Positions 36,246 to 44,629 of a DNA stretch of 64,000 nucleotides are shown here, piece by piece. The notes below the pieces were generated by a model. That model saw nothing but the letters and a program-made list of their open reading frames with translations. It had not been told where the DNA came from and did no database searches. Position 1 is the first letter of the stretch; each line of letters opens with the position of its first letter. Origin of the DNA: Micromonospora haikouensis. GTDB lineage: Bacteria > Actinomycetota > Actinomycetes > Mycobacteriales > Micromonosporaceae. The DNA lies in assembly GCF_900091595.1 (NCBI RefSeq), contig NZ_FMCW01000029.1, forward strand, positions 1 through 64,000, given 5' to 3'. Made by a program: the position numbers and the translations under genes.

Positions 36246-37574
36246 TCACTCCTCGATCAGGTCGAGCAGCGCGTCCGCCGGGTCGGGACCGGGCGGCCCC
36301 GCCGGCCACCACTGGCCCGCGCGCCTGCGGAACGGATACCAGCGGCCGTCGCGCCCGTAGCGCACCTGCGCGTCGCGGCCGACCGTCCACCGGTTGCGCC
36401 AGTTGCGCACCTCGGGCGCGGCCCCGTCGACCCCGCCCGCCTCGCGCAGCGCCTCGGTGGCCCGGGCGACCAGTTCCTTCGGCGGGCCGAACACCGCGTC
36501 GACGACGTCCACGCCGGCCGCGCCCGCGTACTCCCAGGCCCTGACGGCCCGGGGGAGGTCGGCGACCCGGCCGCTGGCCTCGCCCAGCCGCCTCGTCGCC
36601 GCAGATCGCGGCATCCGGGCCGCCAACCGCACCGCGTCGCACCAGGCGTCGGGCTCGGGGACGAGCGGCCCCGATCCGGTCACGGCGAGCAGGTCCCGGG
36701 CCCGGTGCGCCGCGTCGGCGGCGAGCACCCCGAGCGCCTCGGCGTCGATGCCGGGCGCCTCGTGCCCGGCGAGCAGCGGGGCGAGGGCGAGGGGCTCGCC
36801 GGTCACCGGCCCCGGCGACGCGGGCAGGGCGGCGGGCGGCGCGGCGTACGCCTGCTCGGCCGGGGTGCCGGCCGCCTCGTCGGTGGCGTCGGCGGCGACG
36901 GACCGGCGGGCGTTGCGCCGGCGCAGGTCCGCCATCAGCTCCGCCTCGCCCCGCCCACGCATCAGCAGCAGCACGAACGGGTCCCGGTCGAGCAGCCACG
37001 CCGCCTGGTACGCAAGCGCGGCGGCGTGCCGGCACGGGTGGTCCCAGGACGGGCAGTCGCACTCGGGGTCGAGGTCGCCGTAGCCGGGCAGCAGGCGCAC
37101 CCCGGCGTCGTCGGCGGTCTGCACCAGGTCGTGGGGCATGTCCCGGTCGAGCAGGGCCGCGATGTGCCCGGCCTTCGCGGCGACCCGGTCGAGCAGCCGG
37201 TCCCACTCGGCCGCGGCGAGGGTGCCGACGCGCACGATGGTGTCGTGCGGGGTGTACTGGTCGCCGTCGTGCACCCCGGCGGAGATCCGGCCGGGGCTGA
37301 CGGTGATCGACCCGACCTGCCCGGCGAAGGCGTACCGGCGGCCCTTCTTGAGCTGCTCCGGGTCGAGGGCGGTGCGCTCCATCGACTCGATCCAGGCGTT
37401 GCCCCACCAGGTGTCGGCGAACTTCCTGCCGACCCGCCGGCCGGGGCCGAACCTCGGGAAGCTGCGCGCCCGCCGCTCGTCGGCGGTCGGCCCGGCGTCC
37501 GGCTCCCGCTCGTCGTCGGGCTCCGCCTCGTCGAAGTCGTACTCGATGTCGAAGTCCACGTCGCGGCCCCTCAT
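36246..37574 (-). CDS. SWIM zinc-finger protein, partner of SNF2 helicase
   Basis: This 442-residue protein has an acidic N-terminus (DVDFDIEYDFDEAEPDD), then FADTWWGNAWIESME, typical of actinobacterial SWIM proteins. The SWIM motif CDCPSWDHPCRH lies at about 170-183 (C-x-C ... C-x-H). A C-terminal region with WYPFRRRAGQWWPAG follows. It overlaps the helicase stop by 4 bp. The pairing of SNF2 helicase and SWIM protein suggests a DNA- or chromatin-remodelling complex, but no function is established for it here. Confidence 0.85.
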   Translation of the reverse strand: MRGRDVDFDIEYDFDEAEPDDEREPDAGPTADERRARSFPRFGPGRRVGRKFADTWWGNAWIESMERTALDPEQLKKGRRYAFAGQVGSITVSPGRISAGVHDGDQYTPHDTIVRVGTLAAAEWDRLLDRVAAKAGHIAALLDRDMPHDLVQTADDAGVRLLPGYGDLDPECDCPSWDHPCRHAAALAYQAAWLLDRDPFVLLLMRGRGEAELMADLRRRNARRSVAADATDEAAGTPAEQAYAAPPAALPASPGPVTGEPLALAPLLAGHEAPGIDAEALGVLAADAAHRARDLLAVTGSGPLVPEPDAWCDAVRLAARMPRSAATRRLGEASGRVADLPRAVRAWEYAGAAGVDVVDAVFGPPKELVARATEALREAGGVDGAAPEVRNWRNRWTVGRDAQVRYGRDGRWYPFRRRAGQWWPAGPPGPDPADALLDLIEE

Positions 37575-40360
37575 CCCTGGTGGCGCAGTTGCACGAGCCG
37601 GAGCAGCTCGGCGTCGGAGAGTTCGGTCAGTGCGGTCTCGCCGCCGGTGAGCACCGCGTCGGCCAGCTCCCGCTTGGCCTCCAACAGCTCGGCGATCCGC
37701 TCCTCCAGGGTGCCCTGGGCGATCAGCCGGTGCACCTGCACCGGCCGGGTCTGCCCGATCCGGTACGCGCGGTCGGTGGCCTGCTCCTCCACGGCCGGGT
37801 TCCACCACCGGTCGTAGTGGACGACGTGGTCGGCCCGGGTCAGGTTCAGGCCGGTGCCGGCCGCCTTGAGCGAGAGCAGGAACACCGGCACCTCGCCGGC
37901 CTGGAACCGGCGCACCAGCTCCTCGCGCTGCGGCACGGGCGTGCCGCCGTGCAGCAGTTGCGCCGGCACGCCCCGCTCGGCCAGGTGCCGCTGGAGCAGC
38001 CGGGCCATCTGGACGTACTGGGTGAAGACCAGCGCCGCGCCGTCCTCGGCGAGGATGGTCTCCAGCAGGTCGTCGAGGAGTTGCAGCTTCTCCGACCGGC
38101 CGGTGAGCGGGCCGTGCGCCTCCTTCAGGTAGTGCGCCGGGTGGTTGCAGACCTGCTTGAGGCCGACGAGCAGCTTGAGCACCAGGCCGCGCCGGGCGAT
38201 GGTGGTGGTGCTGGCGCGGATCTCGGCCAGCACGTCGGCGACCACCCGCTGGTAGAGGGCCACCTGTTCGGCGGTGAGCGACACGAGGTGGTCGGTGACG
38301 GTCTTCGGCGGCAGTTCGGGGGCGATGCCGGGGTCGGACTTGCGCCGCCGCAGGAGGAAGGGGCGGGCCAGTCGGGACAGCCGCGCCACGGCGGGGCCGT
38401 CGCGGTCCACCTCGATCGGCCGGGCCCAAGTGGCCCGGAACGCGCCGACGGAGTCGAGCAGGCCGGGGGTGGTCCAGTCGAGGATCGCCCACAGCTCGGA
38501 GAGGTTGTTCTCCACCGGCGTGCCGGTGAGCGCGACCCGGGCCCGGGCGGGGATCGCCCGCAGCGCCTTCGCGGTGCCGCTGAGCCGGTTCTTGACGTAC
38601 TGCGCCTCGTCGGCGACCACCAGGCCCCACTCGTGCCCGGCGAGGCTGCCCGCGTCGAGGCGCATGGTGCCGTAGCTGGTCAGCACGAACCCGCCGGTGA
38701 GCCCGTCGAGGGACCGGGCGGTGCCGTGGAACCGGCGGACGCTCGCGCCCGGGGCGAATCGGCGGATCTCCCGCTCCCAGTTGCCGAGCACCGACGCGGG
38801 GCAGACGACGAGGGTGGCCCCGGCGGTGGCCGGCTCCGCCTGGCGGCGCAGGTGCAGCGAGATGACGGTGACGGTCTTGCCGAGGCCCATGTCGTCGGCG
38901 AGGCAGCCGCCGAAGCCGAGGGAGGTCATCCGCTCCAGCCAGCGCAGGCCGCGGAGCTGGTATTCGCGCAGCGTGCCATGGAGCCCGGCCGGCGGTTCCA
39001 GCGGCTCGGGGCCGGCGTCGGGTTCGGCGATCCGTTCGCGCAGCGCGCCCAGCCAGCCGTCGGCGACCACGTCGACCCGTTCGCCCTCGACGTCGGTGCT
39101 GGCGATCAGCGTCGCGGCCAGGGCGTCGTACGCCCTGCGCGGCGGGAGCTGCCGCTCGCGGGCCCGGCGGGCCAGCTCCGGCTCGACCGCCACCCACCGG
39201 TCCCGCAGCCGGACGATCGGCCGGGACTTCGCCACCAGGTCCATCTCGTCGTCGGTCAGTGCGTCGCCGGCCAGGGTGAGCTGCCAGCTCAGCGGCAGCG
39301 GCGTGGCGGAGCGGAAGAACTCCGCCACCTCGGCGGGCCGTTCCGGCGGGGAGCCGACCAGCACCCGGGCGGCCAGCTCGCGGGAGATCCCGGGCGGCCA
39401 CTCGACGTCGATGCCGGCGGCGGCGAGCCGCGCCTGAGCGCCGCCGAGCAGGTCGACCAGGTCCTCGTCGAGCAGCTCCAGCTCGACCGGCGCGGCGTGG
39501 TCGAGGAGCCGCTCCAACGGCGGCCACACGACGGCGGCGCGGCGCACGGCGAGCATGGCCTCGAAGGTGGCCTGCTCGCCGAGGCCGTGCCCGTCGCCCT
39601 CCCACAGGGCCGCCGCGTCGGCGACCAGCGTCGGGTCGGCGAGGCTGCGCAGCCGCACCACGGCGGCGAGCGGCGTGCTGCCGAGGTCGCCCCGGCCCTC
39701 CAGCCGCAGCGCCACCCGCAGGCCGGTGTCGACGCCGGCGGAGACCTCCCGCGCCCAGTCGCGCAGGTCGTCCACCGGCTCCGGGTCCAGGCCGGCGAAC
39801 CGGGGGTCGCCGGTCAGCCACGTCGCGGCCGGGGTGCGCGGCAGGGTGTCGGCCACCGCGTCGAGGAAGGCGCGGACCAGCCCTTCCGGCTCGGGCAGGG
39901 TGAGGTGTTCGGCAGCGGCGTCGACCGGTATCGCCCGCGCCTCGGGCGGCATCGCCGCCGCGAGGGCCCGGATGCGTTCCACGTCGGCCACGTCGAGGGG
40001 GCCCACCCGCCAGGCGTCCCAGCCCTGCGGGGAGACGCCGGGCAGGATCCGCCCCCGGGCGGCCAGGTGCAGGCCGGTGACCGCCACCGCCGACCAGAAC
40101 GCGGCGGCGGGGGTGGGGGCGTCGGCGTCGCGCAGCGCGGCGAGCTGCCGGACCGCGTCGCCGACCGGCACGGCGCAGGCGGGCACCGTCCACGCCGCCA
40201 CGGGGCCGTCGAGCCGGAGGGCGAGGTCAAGCTCGCCGCACTCCCCCAGCGCGTCGAGTTCCTCGGGCAGCGCGTGCCCGGCGGGGTCGTAGAAGCTGAC
40301 CGTGCCGGCCCGGGGCGGGTCGCCCGGCTCGAAGACGACCGCGAACCGGCCGAGTCGCAC
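37571..40360 (-). CDS. SNF2/HepA-family DEAD-like helicase
   Basis: This 929-residue protein has a long actinobacterial N-terminal region (about 1-450). The SNF2 ATPase follows with Walker A DMGLGKT near 488, the DEAQ box in VVADEAQYVKN and the SAT-like ALTGTPVENN. The helicase C domain (about 770-890) has AAGTGLNL and DRAYRIGQ. The start is taken at the GTG at 40360 with GGAGG just upstream. A TetR-operator-like site lies 60-76 bp before the start. The SWIM gene is coupled downstream. Confidence 0.9.
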   Translation of the reverse strand: MRLGRFAVVFEPGDPPRAGTVSFYDPAGHALPEELDALGECGELDLALRLDGPVAAWTVPACAVPVGDAVRQLAALRDADAPTPAAAFWSAVAVTGLHLAARGRILPGVSPQGWDAWRVGPLDVADVERIRALAAAMPPEARAIPVDAAAEHLTLPEPEGLVRAFLDAVADTLPRTPAATWLTGDPRFAGLDPEPVDDLRDWAREVSAGVDTGLRVALRLEGRGDLGSTPLAAVVRLRSLADPTLVADAAALWEGDGHGLGEQATFEAMLAVRRAAVVWPPLERLLDHAAPVELELLDEDLVDLLGGAQARLAAAGIDVEWPPGISRELAARVLVGSPPERPAEVAEFFRSATPLPLSWQLTLAGDALTDDEMDLVAKSRPIVRLRDRWVAVEPELARRARERQLPPRRAYDALAATLIASTDVEGERVDVVADGWLGALRERIAEPDAGPEPLEPPAGLHGTLREYQLRGLRWLERMTSLGFGGCLADDMGLGKTVTVISLHLRRQAEPATAGATLVVCPASVLGNWEREIRRFAPGASVRRFHGTARSLDGLTGGFVLTSYGTMRLDAGSLAGHEWGLVVADEAQYVKNRLSGTAKALRAIPARARVALTGTPVENNLSELWAILDWTTPGLLDSVGAFRATWARPIEVDRDGPAVARLSRLARPFLLRRRKSDPGIAPELPPKTVTDHLVSLTAEQVALYQRVVADVLAEIRASTTTIARRGLVLKLLVGLKQVCNHPAHYLKEAHGPLTGRSEKLQLLDDLLETILAEDGAALVFTQYVQMARLLQRHLAERGVPAQLLHGGTPVPQREELVRRFQAGEVPVFLLSLKAAGTGLNLTRADHVVHYDRWWNPAVEEQATDRAYRIGQTRPVQVHRLIAQGTLEERIAELLEAKRELADAVLTGGETALTELSDAELLRLVQLRHQG

Positions 40361-40419
40361 CGTGCCTCCAGCGGTGATCGGGCGGGCGGCGACCGCCCGC
40401 CGAGGGAAGGACAATCCTA

Positions 40420-40436
40420 GCGTACGTCGTACCGTA
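40420..40436. promoter_or_regulatory. TetR-operator-like site upstream of the helicase gene
   Basis: GCGTACGTCGTACCGTA matches the reverse complement of the TetR operator at 13 of 17 positions. It sits between the ABC permease stop and the SNF2 start. It is the weakest of the three related sites. Confidence 0.4.
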
Positions 40437-40458
40437 GGTGGCACGATCGCGGCGGGCG

Positions 40459-41292
40459 TCAGCGGCCGAGGGCCCGGTACCTGCGCACCGACAGCGGCAG
40501 GAAGACGGCGACCAGCACGACCGGCCAGATCAGCGCCAGCGCGGGCGCGTGCTGGACGGCCCAGGAGTCGCCGCCCCAGCCGGGGTTGCCGAACAGCTCC
40601 CGGGTCGCGCCGACGGTCGCCGACAGCGGATTCCACTCGGCGACCGCGCCGAGCCAGCCGGGCATGGTGGCCGGGGCGACGAACGCGCTGGACAGGAAGC
40701 CGAGCGGGAACTCCAGCGTCTGCACTCCGGCCACGGCCTGCTGGCCCTTCAGCACGAGGCCGAGGAAGACGCCCACCCAGACCAGGGCGAAGCGCAGCAG
40801 CAGGATCAGCCCGAACGCCGCGACGGTGTCGCCGACGCCGCCGTGCGCCCGCCAGCCGACCGCGAGGCCGACGAGCAGCATCACCGCGAGGGTGAGCACC
40901 GCGAAGAGCAGGTCGGCCGCCGCCCGGCCGACCAGCGGGGCCAGCGGGGAGACCGGCATCGAGCGGAGCCGGTCGGTGACGCCCCGGTCCAGGTCGGCGG
41001 AGACGGCGAGCGTGGTGAGGCTGATGCCGAACACCATGGTCATGGCGAACATGCCGGGCATCAGGAACTCCCGGTAGTCGCCGCCGCCGGGCACCCGCAA
41101 CGCGCCGCCGAACAGGTAGGCGAACATCAGCACCATGACGATGTCGAACCCGAGGGCCGCGACCAGCGGCCCCGGGTCGCGCCGCCAGTGGGCCAGGCTG
41201 CGCCGGGTCAGCGTGACGCTGTCGGCCAGCAGGGCGGGGCGGCCGGGCGTCACGTGCGGGGACGCGGTGTCGGGCAGGGTCGTGCTGGTCAC
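40459..41292 (-). CDS. ABC-2 type exporter permease (DrrB-like)
   Basis: This 277-residue membrane protein has six predicted hydrophobic helices. The ABC-2 core includes GDYREFLMPGMFAMTMVFG, DLDRGVTDRLRSMPVSPLA and the late NPLSATVGATRELFG motif common to DrrB-type permeases. It overlaps the ATPase stop by 4 bp (GTGA). With the ATPase it would export a drug-like or self-made compound. A link with the ansamycin is possible but unproven, since the cluster border is 10 kb away. Confidence 0.9.
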   Translation of the reverse strand: MTSTTLPDTASPHVTPGRPALLADSVTLTRRSLAHWRRDPGPLVAALGFDIVMVLMFAYLFGGALRVPGGGDYREFLMPGMFAMTMVFGISLTTLAVSADLDRGVTDRLRSMPVSPLAPLVGRAAADLLFAVLTLAVMLLVGLAVGWRAHGGVGDTVAAFGLILLLRFALVWVGVFLGLVLKGQQAVAGVQTLEFPLGFLSSAFVAPATMPGWLGAVAEWNPLSATVGATRELFGNPGWGGDSWAVQHAPALALIWPVVLVAVFLPLSVRRYRALGR

Positions 41293-42260
41293 GCGGGGAC
41301 CTCCTCGGCGGTCTCGGTGCGGCGGCCGGTCAGGTGCAGGAACACCTCGTCCAGGGTCGGCCGGCGCAGCGCCACGTCCTCGACGGCGACACCGGCGGCG
41401 TCGAGCGCCCGCAGCAGCTCCGTCAGCGCGCCGGCCCGGTGCTCCACCCGGGCGCTGACGAGCCGCCGGTCCGGGTCGACCTCCGGCTCGCCGCCGGCCA
41501 CCCGGCCGAGCTGGGCCCCGGCCGCGGCCAGGTCGGCGGCGTCGCGGACGACCAGGTCGATCCGGTCGCCGCCGAGCCGGGCCTTCAGGTCGTCGGGGGT
41601 GCCCTCGGCGATGACCCGCCCGCCGTCGAGCACCGAGATCCGGTCGGCGAGCCGGTCGGCCTCGTCGAGGTACTGGGTGGTGAGCAGGACGGTGGTCCCC
41701 GCGCGGACCAGCTCACGGACCGCCTCCCACACCTCGTTGCGGCTGCGCGGGTCCAGCCCGGTGGTCGGCTCGTCGAGGAAGAGCACCGCCGGGGCCAGGA
41801 TCATCCCGGCGGCCAGGTCGAGCCGTCGGCGCATGCCACCGGAGTACGCCTTGACCGGCCTGCCGCCCGCGTCGGCGAGCCCGAACCGGTCGAGCAGCTC
41901 GTCGGCGCGCTGCCGGGCGCGCTTCGCGCCGAGGTGGCACAGCCGGCCGAAGATGACCAGGTTCTCGTGGCCGCTGAGCACCTCGTCCACGGCGGCGCGC
42001 TGCCCGACCAGGCCGATGCGGTGGCGCACCTGGTCGGGCCGGCGGGCCACGTCGAAGCCGGCGACCTCGGCGCGGCCGGCGTCGGGGCGCAGCAGGGTCG
42101 ACAGGATCCGCACGGCGGTGGTCTTCCCCGCCCCGTTCGGGCCGAGCAGGCCGCACACCCTTCCCGGCCGGACCCGCAGGTCGAAGCCGTCCAGGGCCGG
42201 GGTGTCCCCGTACCGCTTGCGCAGCCCCTCCGCCGCGATCGCGTATCCACCCGCTGTCAC
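41289..42260 (-). CDS. ABC exporter ATP-binding protein (DrrA-like)
   Basis: This 323-residue protein has Walker A GPNGAGKTT, Q-loop GLVGQ, signature YSGGMRRRLD, Walker B LFLDEPTTGLD and a switch His replaced by Q in LLTTQYLDEAD, as is usual in DrrA proteins. The C-terminal extension (PTLDEVFLHLTG) matches the daunorubicin-resistance subfamily. The start is the GTG at 42260 behind a purine-rich GGAGGGGG. An operator-like site is 33-49 bp upstream. Confidence 0.93.
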   Translation of the reverse strand: MTAGGYAIAAEGLRKRYGDTPALDGFDLRVRPGRVCGLLGPNGAGKTTAVRILSTLLRPDAGRAEVAGFDVARRPDQVRHRIGLVGQRAAVDEVLSGHENLVIFGRLCHLGAKRARQRADELLDRFGLADAGGRPVKAYSGGMRRRLDLAAGMILAPAVLFLDEPTTGLDPRSRNEVWEAVRELVRAGTTVLLTTQYLDEADRLADRISVLDGGRVIAEGTPDDLKARLGGDRIDLVVRDAADLAAAGAQLGRVAGGEPEVDPDRRLVSARVEHRAGALTELLRALDAAGVAVEDVALRRPTLDEVFLHLTGRRTETAEEVPA

Positions 42261-42292
42261 GTCGCCCCCTCCGCCGCACCCCACCAACGTTG

Positions 42293-42320
42293 CCGTACAA
42301 GATACGGTAGCACGTACGGG
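42293..42320. promoter_or_regulatory. TetR-operator-like site upstream of the ABC exporter
   Basis: CCGTACAAGATACGGTA (42293-42309) is an inverted repeat. Its complement aligns with the TetR operator at 15 of 18 positions. A further half-site ACGTACGGG follows at 42312-42320. Confidence 0.6.
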
Positions 42321-42339
42321 CAGGGCGACGGTGACGCCG

Positions 42340-43338
42340 CTACCGGCCGATCGCCGCGTAGCGGGCCTCCGTGGCGGCCTTCTGCGGCCCCCACCACCAC
42401 TCGTTGCGGCGGTACCAGTCGACGGTGGCGACCAGCCCGTCGGCCAGGTCCCGGTGGCGGGGACGCCAGCCCAGCTCCCGGCGGATCTTGGAGCTGTCAC
42501 AGGCGTAGCGCAGGTCGTGGGCGGGGCGGTCCGGCACGTGGTCGAAGTCGTCGGCGGGCCGGCCGAGCATCGTCAGGGTCAACTCCAGCAGGGCGCGGTT
42601 GCTCCACTCGGCCCCGGAGCCGATCAGGTACGTCTCCCCGCACACCCCCGCGTCGAGGATCAGCAGCACGGCGTCGTTGTGGTCGTCGACGTGGGTCCAC
42701 TCCCGCACGTTCGCGCCCGTGCCGTAGAGCTTGGGCCGCTGACCGCGCAACACGTTGGTGATCTGCCGGGGCAGGAACTTCTCCACGTTCTGGTACGGCC
42801 CGTAGTTGTTCGCGCAGTTGGACGTCGTCGCCCGCACCCCGTACGACCGGACCCACGCCCGCACCAGCAGGTCCGAGGCCGCCTTCGTCGCCGAGTACGG
42901 GCTGGACGGGTCGTACCGGCTCTGCTCGGTGAACGCCCCGCCGCCGTGCAACGGCAGGCTGCCGAACACCTCGTCGGTGGAGACGTGGTGCAGCCGCCGG
43001 TCGTGCCGGCGGACCGCCTCCAGCAGCACGAACGTGCCCTCGACGTTGGTACGCAGGAACGGCGTCGGGTCCTGCAACGAGTTGTCCACGTGGGACTCGG
43101 CGGCGAAGTGGACCACCGTGTCGCAGTCCGAGACGAGGGCGTCGACCAGGTCGCCGTCGCAGACGTCGCCACGGACGAAGGTGATCCGGTCGGCGACCTC
43201 GGCGAGGCTGTCCCGGCTCCCGGCGTAGGTGAGCGCGTCGAGCACGGTCAGCCGCAGGCCCGGCCGGGCGGCCAGCGCCCGGCGCACGAAGTTGGCGCCG
43301 ACGAACCCCGCACCCCCGGTGACCAGCATGTGTTCCAT
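42340..43338 (-). CDS. rfbB: dTDP-glucose 4,6-dehydratase
   Basis: This 332-residue extended SDR has the NAD motif TGGAGFVGANF, FAAESHVDNS, the catalytic STDEVFG and YSATKAASD (Tyr/Lys), and the substrate stretch NNYGPYQ. It makes dTDP-4-keto-6-deoxyglucose, the first committed deoxysugar intermediate. No nucleotidyltransferase, epimerase or glycosyltransferase gene is next to it, so it is an orphan copy. It could serve cell-wall rhamnose or a sugar-bearing product encoded elsewhere. Confidence 0.93.
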   Translation of the reverse strand: MEHMLVTGGAGFVGANFVRRALAARPGLRLTVLDALTYAGSRDSLAEVADRITFVRGDVCDGDLVDALVSDCDTVVHFAAESHVDNSLQDPTPFLRTNVEGTFVLLEAVRRHDRRLHHVSTDEVFGSLPLHGGGAFTEQSRYDPSSPYSATKAASDLLVRAWVRSYGVRATTSNCANNYGPYQNVEKFLPRQITNVLRGQRPKLYGTGANVREWTHVDDHNDAVLLILDAGVCGETYLIGSGAEWSNRALLELTLTMLGRPADDFDHVPDRPAHDLRYACDSSKIRRELGWRPRHRDLADGLVATVDWYRRNEWWWGPQKAATEARYAAIGR

Positions 43339-43453
43339 GCCGCGACGCTAACCGACGCGGCCCGCAGCGGGGTCGGACCCGGCCACCTGGGTGCCCTGCC
43401 TAGGCTCGCTGCCGGGCGGACTGTCCACCCCACACACGGCGCGGAGGTGCGGA

Positions 43454-44230
43454 ATGAGCGGGCCCAGCCCCACCCAGCGGTCCCTCACCCGGGACGACGT
43501 GGCCTGGCACGTCCGGGCCTCCCTCGGCCCTGGGCGTGGCGTGGTCGACTGCGGACCGCTCGGCGGGGGCGGCTTCGCCACCGTGTGGTGGCTGACGCTG
43601 GACGACGGCGCCGCGGCCGTGCTGAAGGTCGCGCCGCCGCCCGGGGCCCGCCTGCTGCGTTACGAGCGCGGCCTGGCGGCGGCGGAGGCACGCTACTTCC
43701 GGCTGGTCGCCGCACACGCGCCGCAGGTGCCCGTGCCCCGGGTGCTGCACCACGGCCGGGACCCGGAACGCGGCGAGTGGCTGCTCACCGACCGGCTGCC
43801 CGGGCGTCCCCTCGCCGAGCTGACCGCCGACGTCGACGCCGGTCCGGCCCGCGCCGACTTCGGCGCCGCCACCGTCGCGCTGCACCGGATCACCGGCGAC
43901 CGGATGTGCGGGCTGGTCGACGGCGAGCGGTACCTGTGGGGCGACCCGCTGCTGGACCTGGTCTCGCCGCTGCTGTTCCGGCGGGCCGAGAACGAGCCGG
44001 ACCACCCCTTCCTGCGCGGTTGGCGGGCGGCCGGCGGGCACCCGGCGGCGTTCGACCCGGCGGCCCGGGTGCGGCTCGGCCTCTACCGGCTGCACCTCTA
44101 CCTGCTGATGATCGTGGAAATGCCCAGCCGGGGGATGACCGGGGAGAACGCGTCGGGCCGGTCCGCGCTCCTGGTCGAGCTGCTCGACCGGGAGCTGGCC
44201 GACCTCGGCCGGGGCCTGCCCCGCCCCTGA
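43454..44230 (+). CDS. Aminoglycoside-phosphotransferase-fold protein lacking the catalytic loop
   Basis: This 258-residue protein has an APH N-lobe with the glycine-rich region LGGGGFATVWW, Lys in AAVLKVAPP and the hinge LLTDRLPG. After ALHRITGDR it passes directly to MCGLVDGERYLWGDP, the second metal-binding Asp region. The HxDxxxxN catalytic loop expected between them, with ~60-65 residues, is absent. GGAGGTG precedes the ATG at 43454. No frameshift is needed, so this looks like an in-frame deletion. It is either an inactive pseudo-kinase or a decaying gene. Confidence 0.8.
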   Translation: MSGPSPTQRSLTRDDVAWHVRASLGPGRGVVDCGPLGGGGFATVWWLTLDDGAAAVLKVAPPPGARLLRYERGLAAAEARYFRLVAAHAPQVPVPRVLHHGRDPERGEWLLTDRLPGRPLAELTADVDAGPARADFGAATVALHRITGDRMCGLVDGERYLWGDPLLDLVSPLLFRRAENEPDHPFLRGWRAAGGHPAAFDPAARVRLGLYRLHLYLLMIVEMPSRGMTGENASGRSALLVELLDRELADLGRGLPRP

Positions 44231-44255
44231 GCCGGCGTCCGCCGACGGTTCCGGG

Positions 44256-44486
44256 TCACTCCGTGGGCATCGGGGCCGGCTCCGCGCTGCCCATCCGGCC
44301 CGGGTCCCAGTACGAGGCGTCCGGGGACGGCGCCCGGCTGCTCGACGCGCCGCTGTCCCCCACGGACGCCGGCGCCGCCGGCCGCTCCCCCGGCCCGGAC
44401 CGGCGGGCCGCCACCCCGGCCACCACGACGGCGACCACGACCACCGCGACGGCCACCGCCACCGCCGCACCCCACCCCTGCCTCAT
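44256..44486 (-). CDS. Small single-pass membrane or secreted protein
   Basis: This 76-residue protein starts at the ATG at 44486 behind GGAGAGGAG. Residues 5-28 are a Val/Ala hydrophobic helix. A basic RRSGPG and a Pro/Ser/Glu-rich, probably disordered outer tail follow. No family was recognised. It converges on the kinase-fold gene with 25 nt between stops. Confidence 0.6.
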   Translation of the reverse strand: MRQGWGAAVAVAVAVVVVAVVVAGVAARRSGPGERPAAPASVGDSGASSSRAPSPDASYWDPGRMGSAEPAPMPTE

Positions 44487-44629
44487 CCCGCACTCCTCTC
44501 CGCCGCCCCCGCGGCGACGCGGGACCGGGAACCCGACGCCCGGCCACGACCACACTCTTTGGACGCGCGCCGCCCCCGGCCGGATCCGTCGGGTCCGGGC
44601 CGGGGGCGGGCATCACCCGATCGGATGAC

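Noticed and set aside
36246..40360. SNF2-SWIM pair as part of a named anti-phage system
   Set aside because: No methylase, PLD, DrmB or nuclease gene accompanies it, so known systems such as DISARM are not supported by the neighbourhood.
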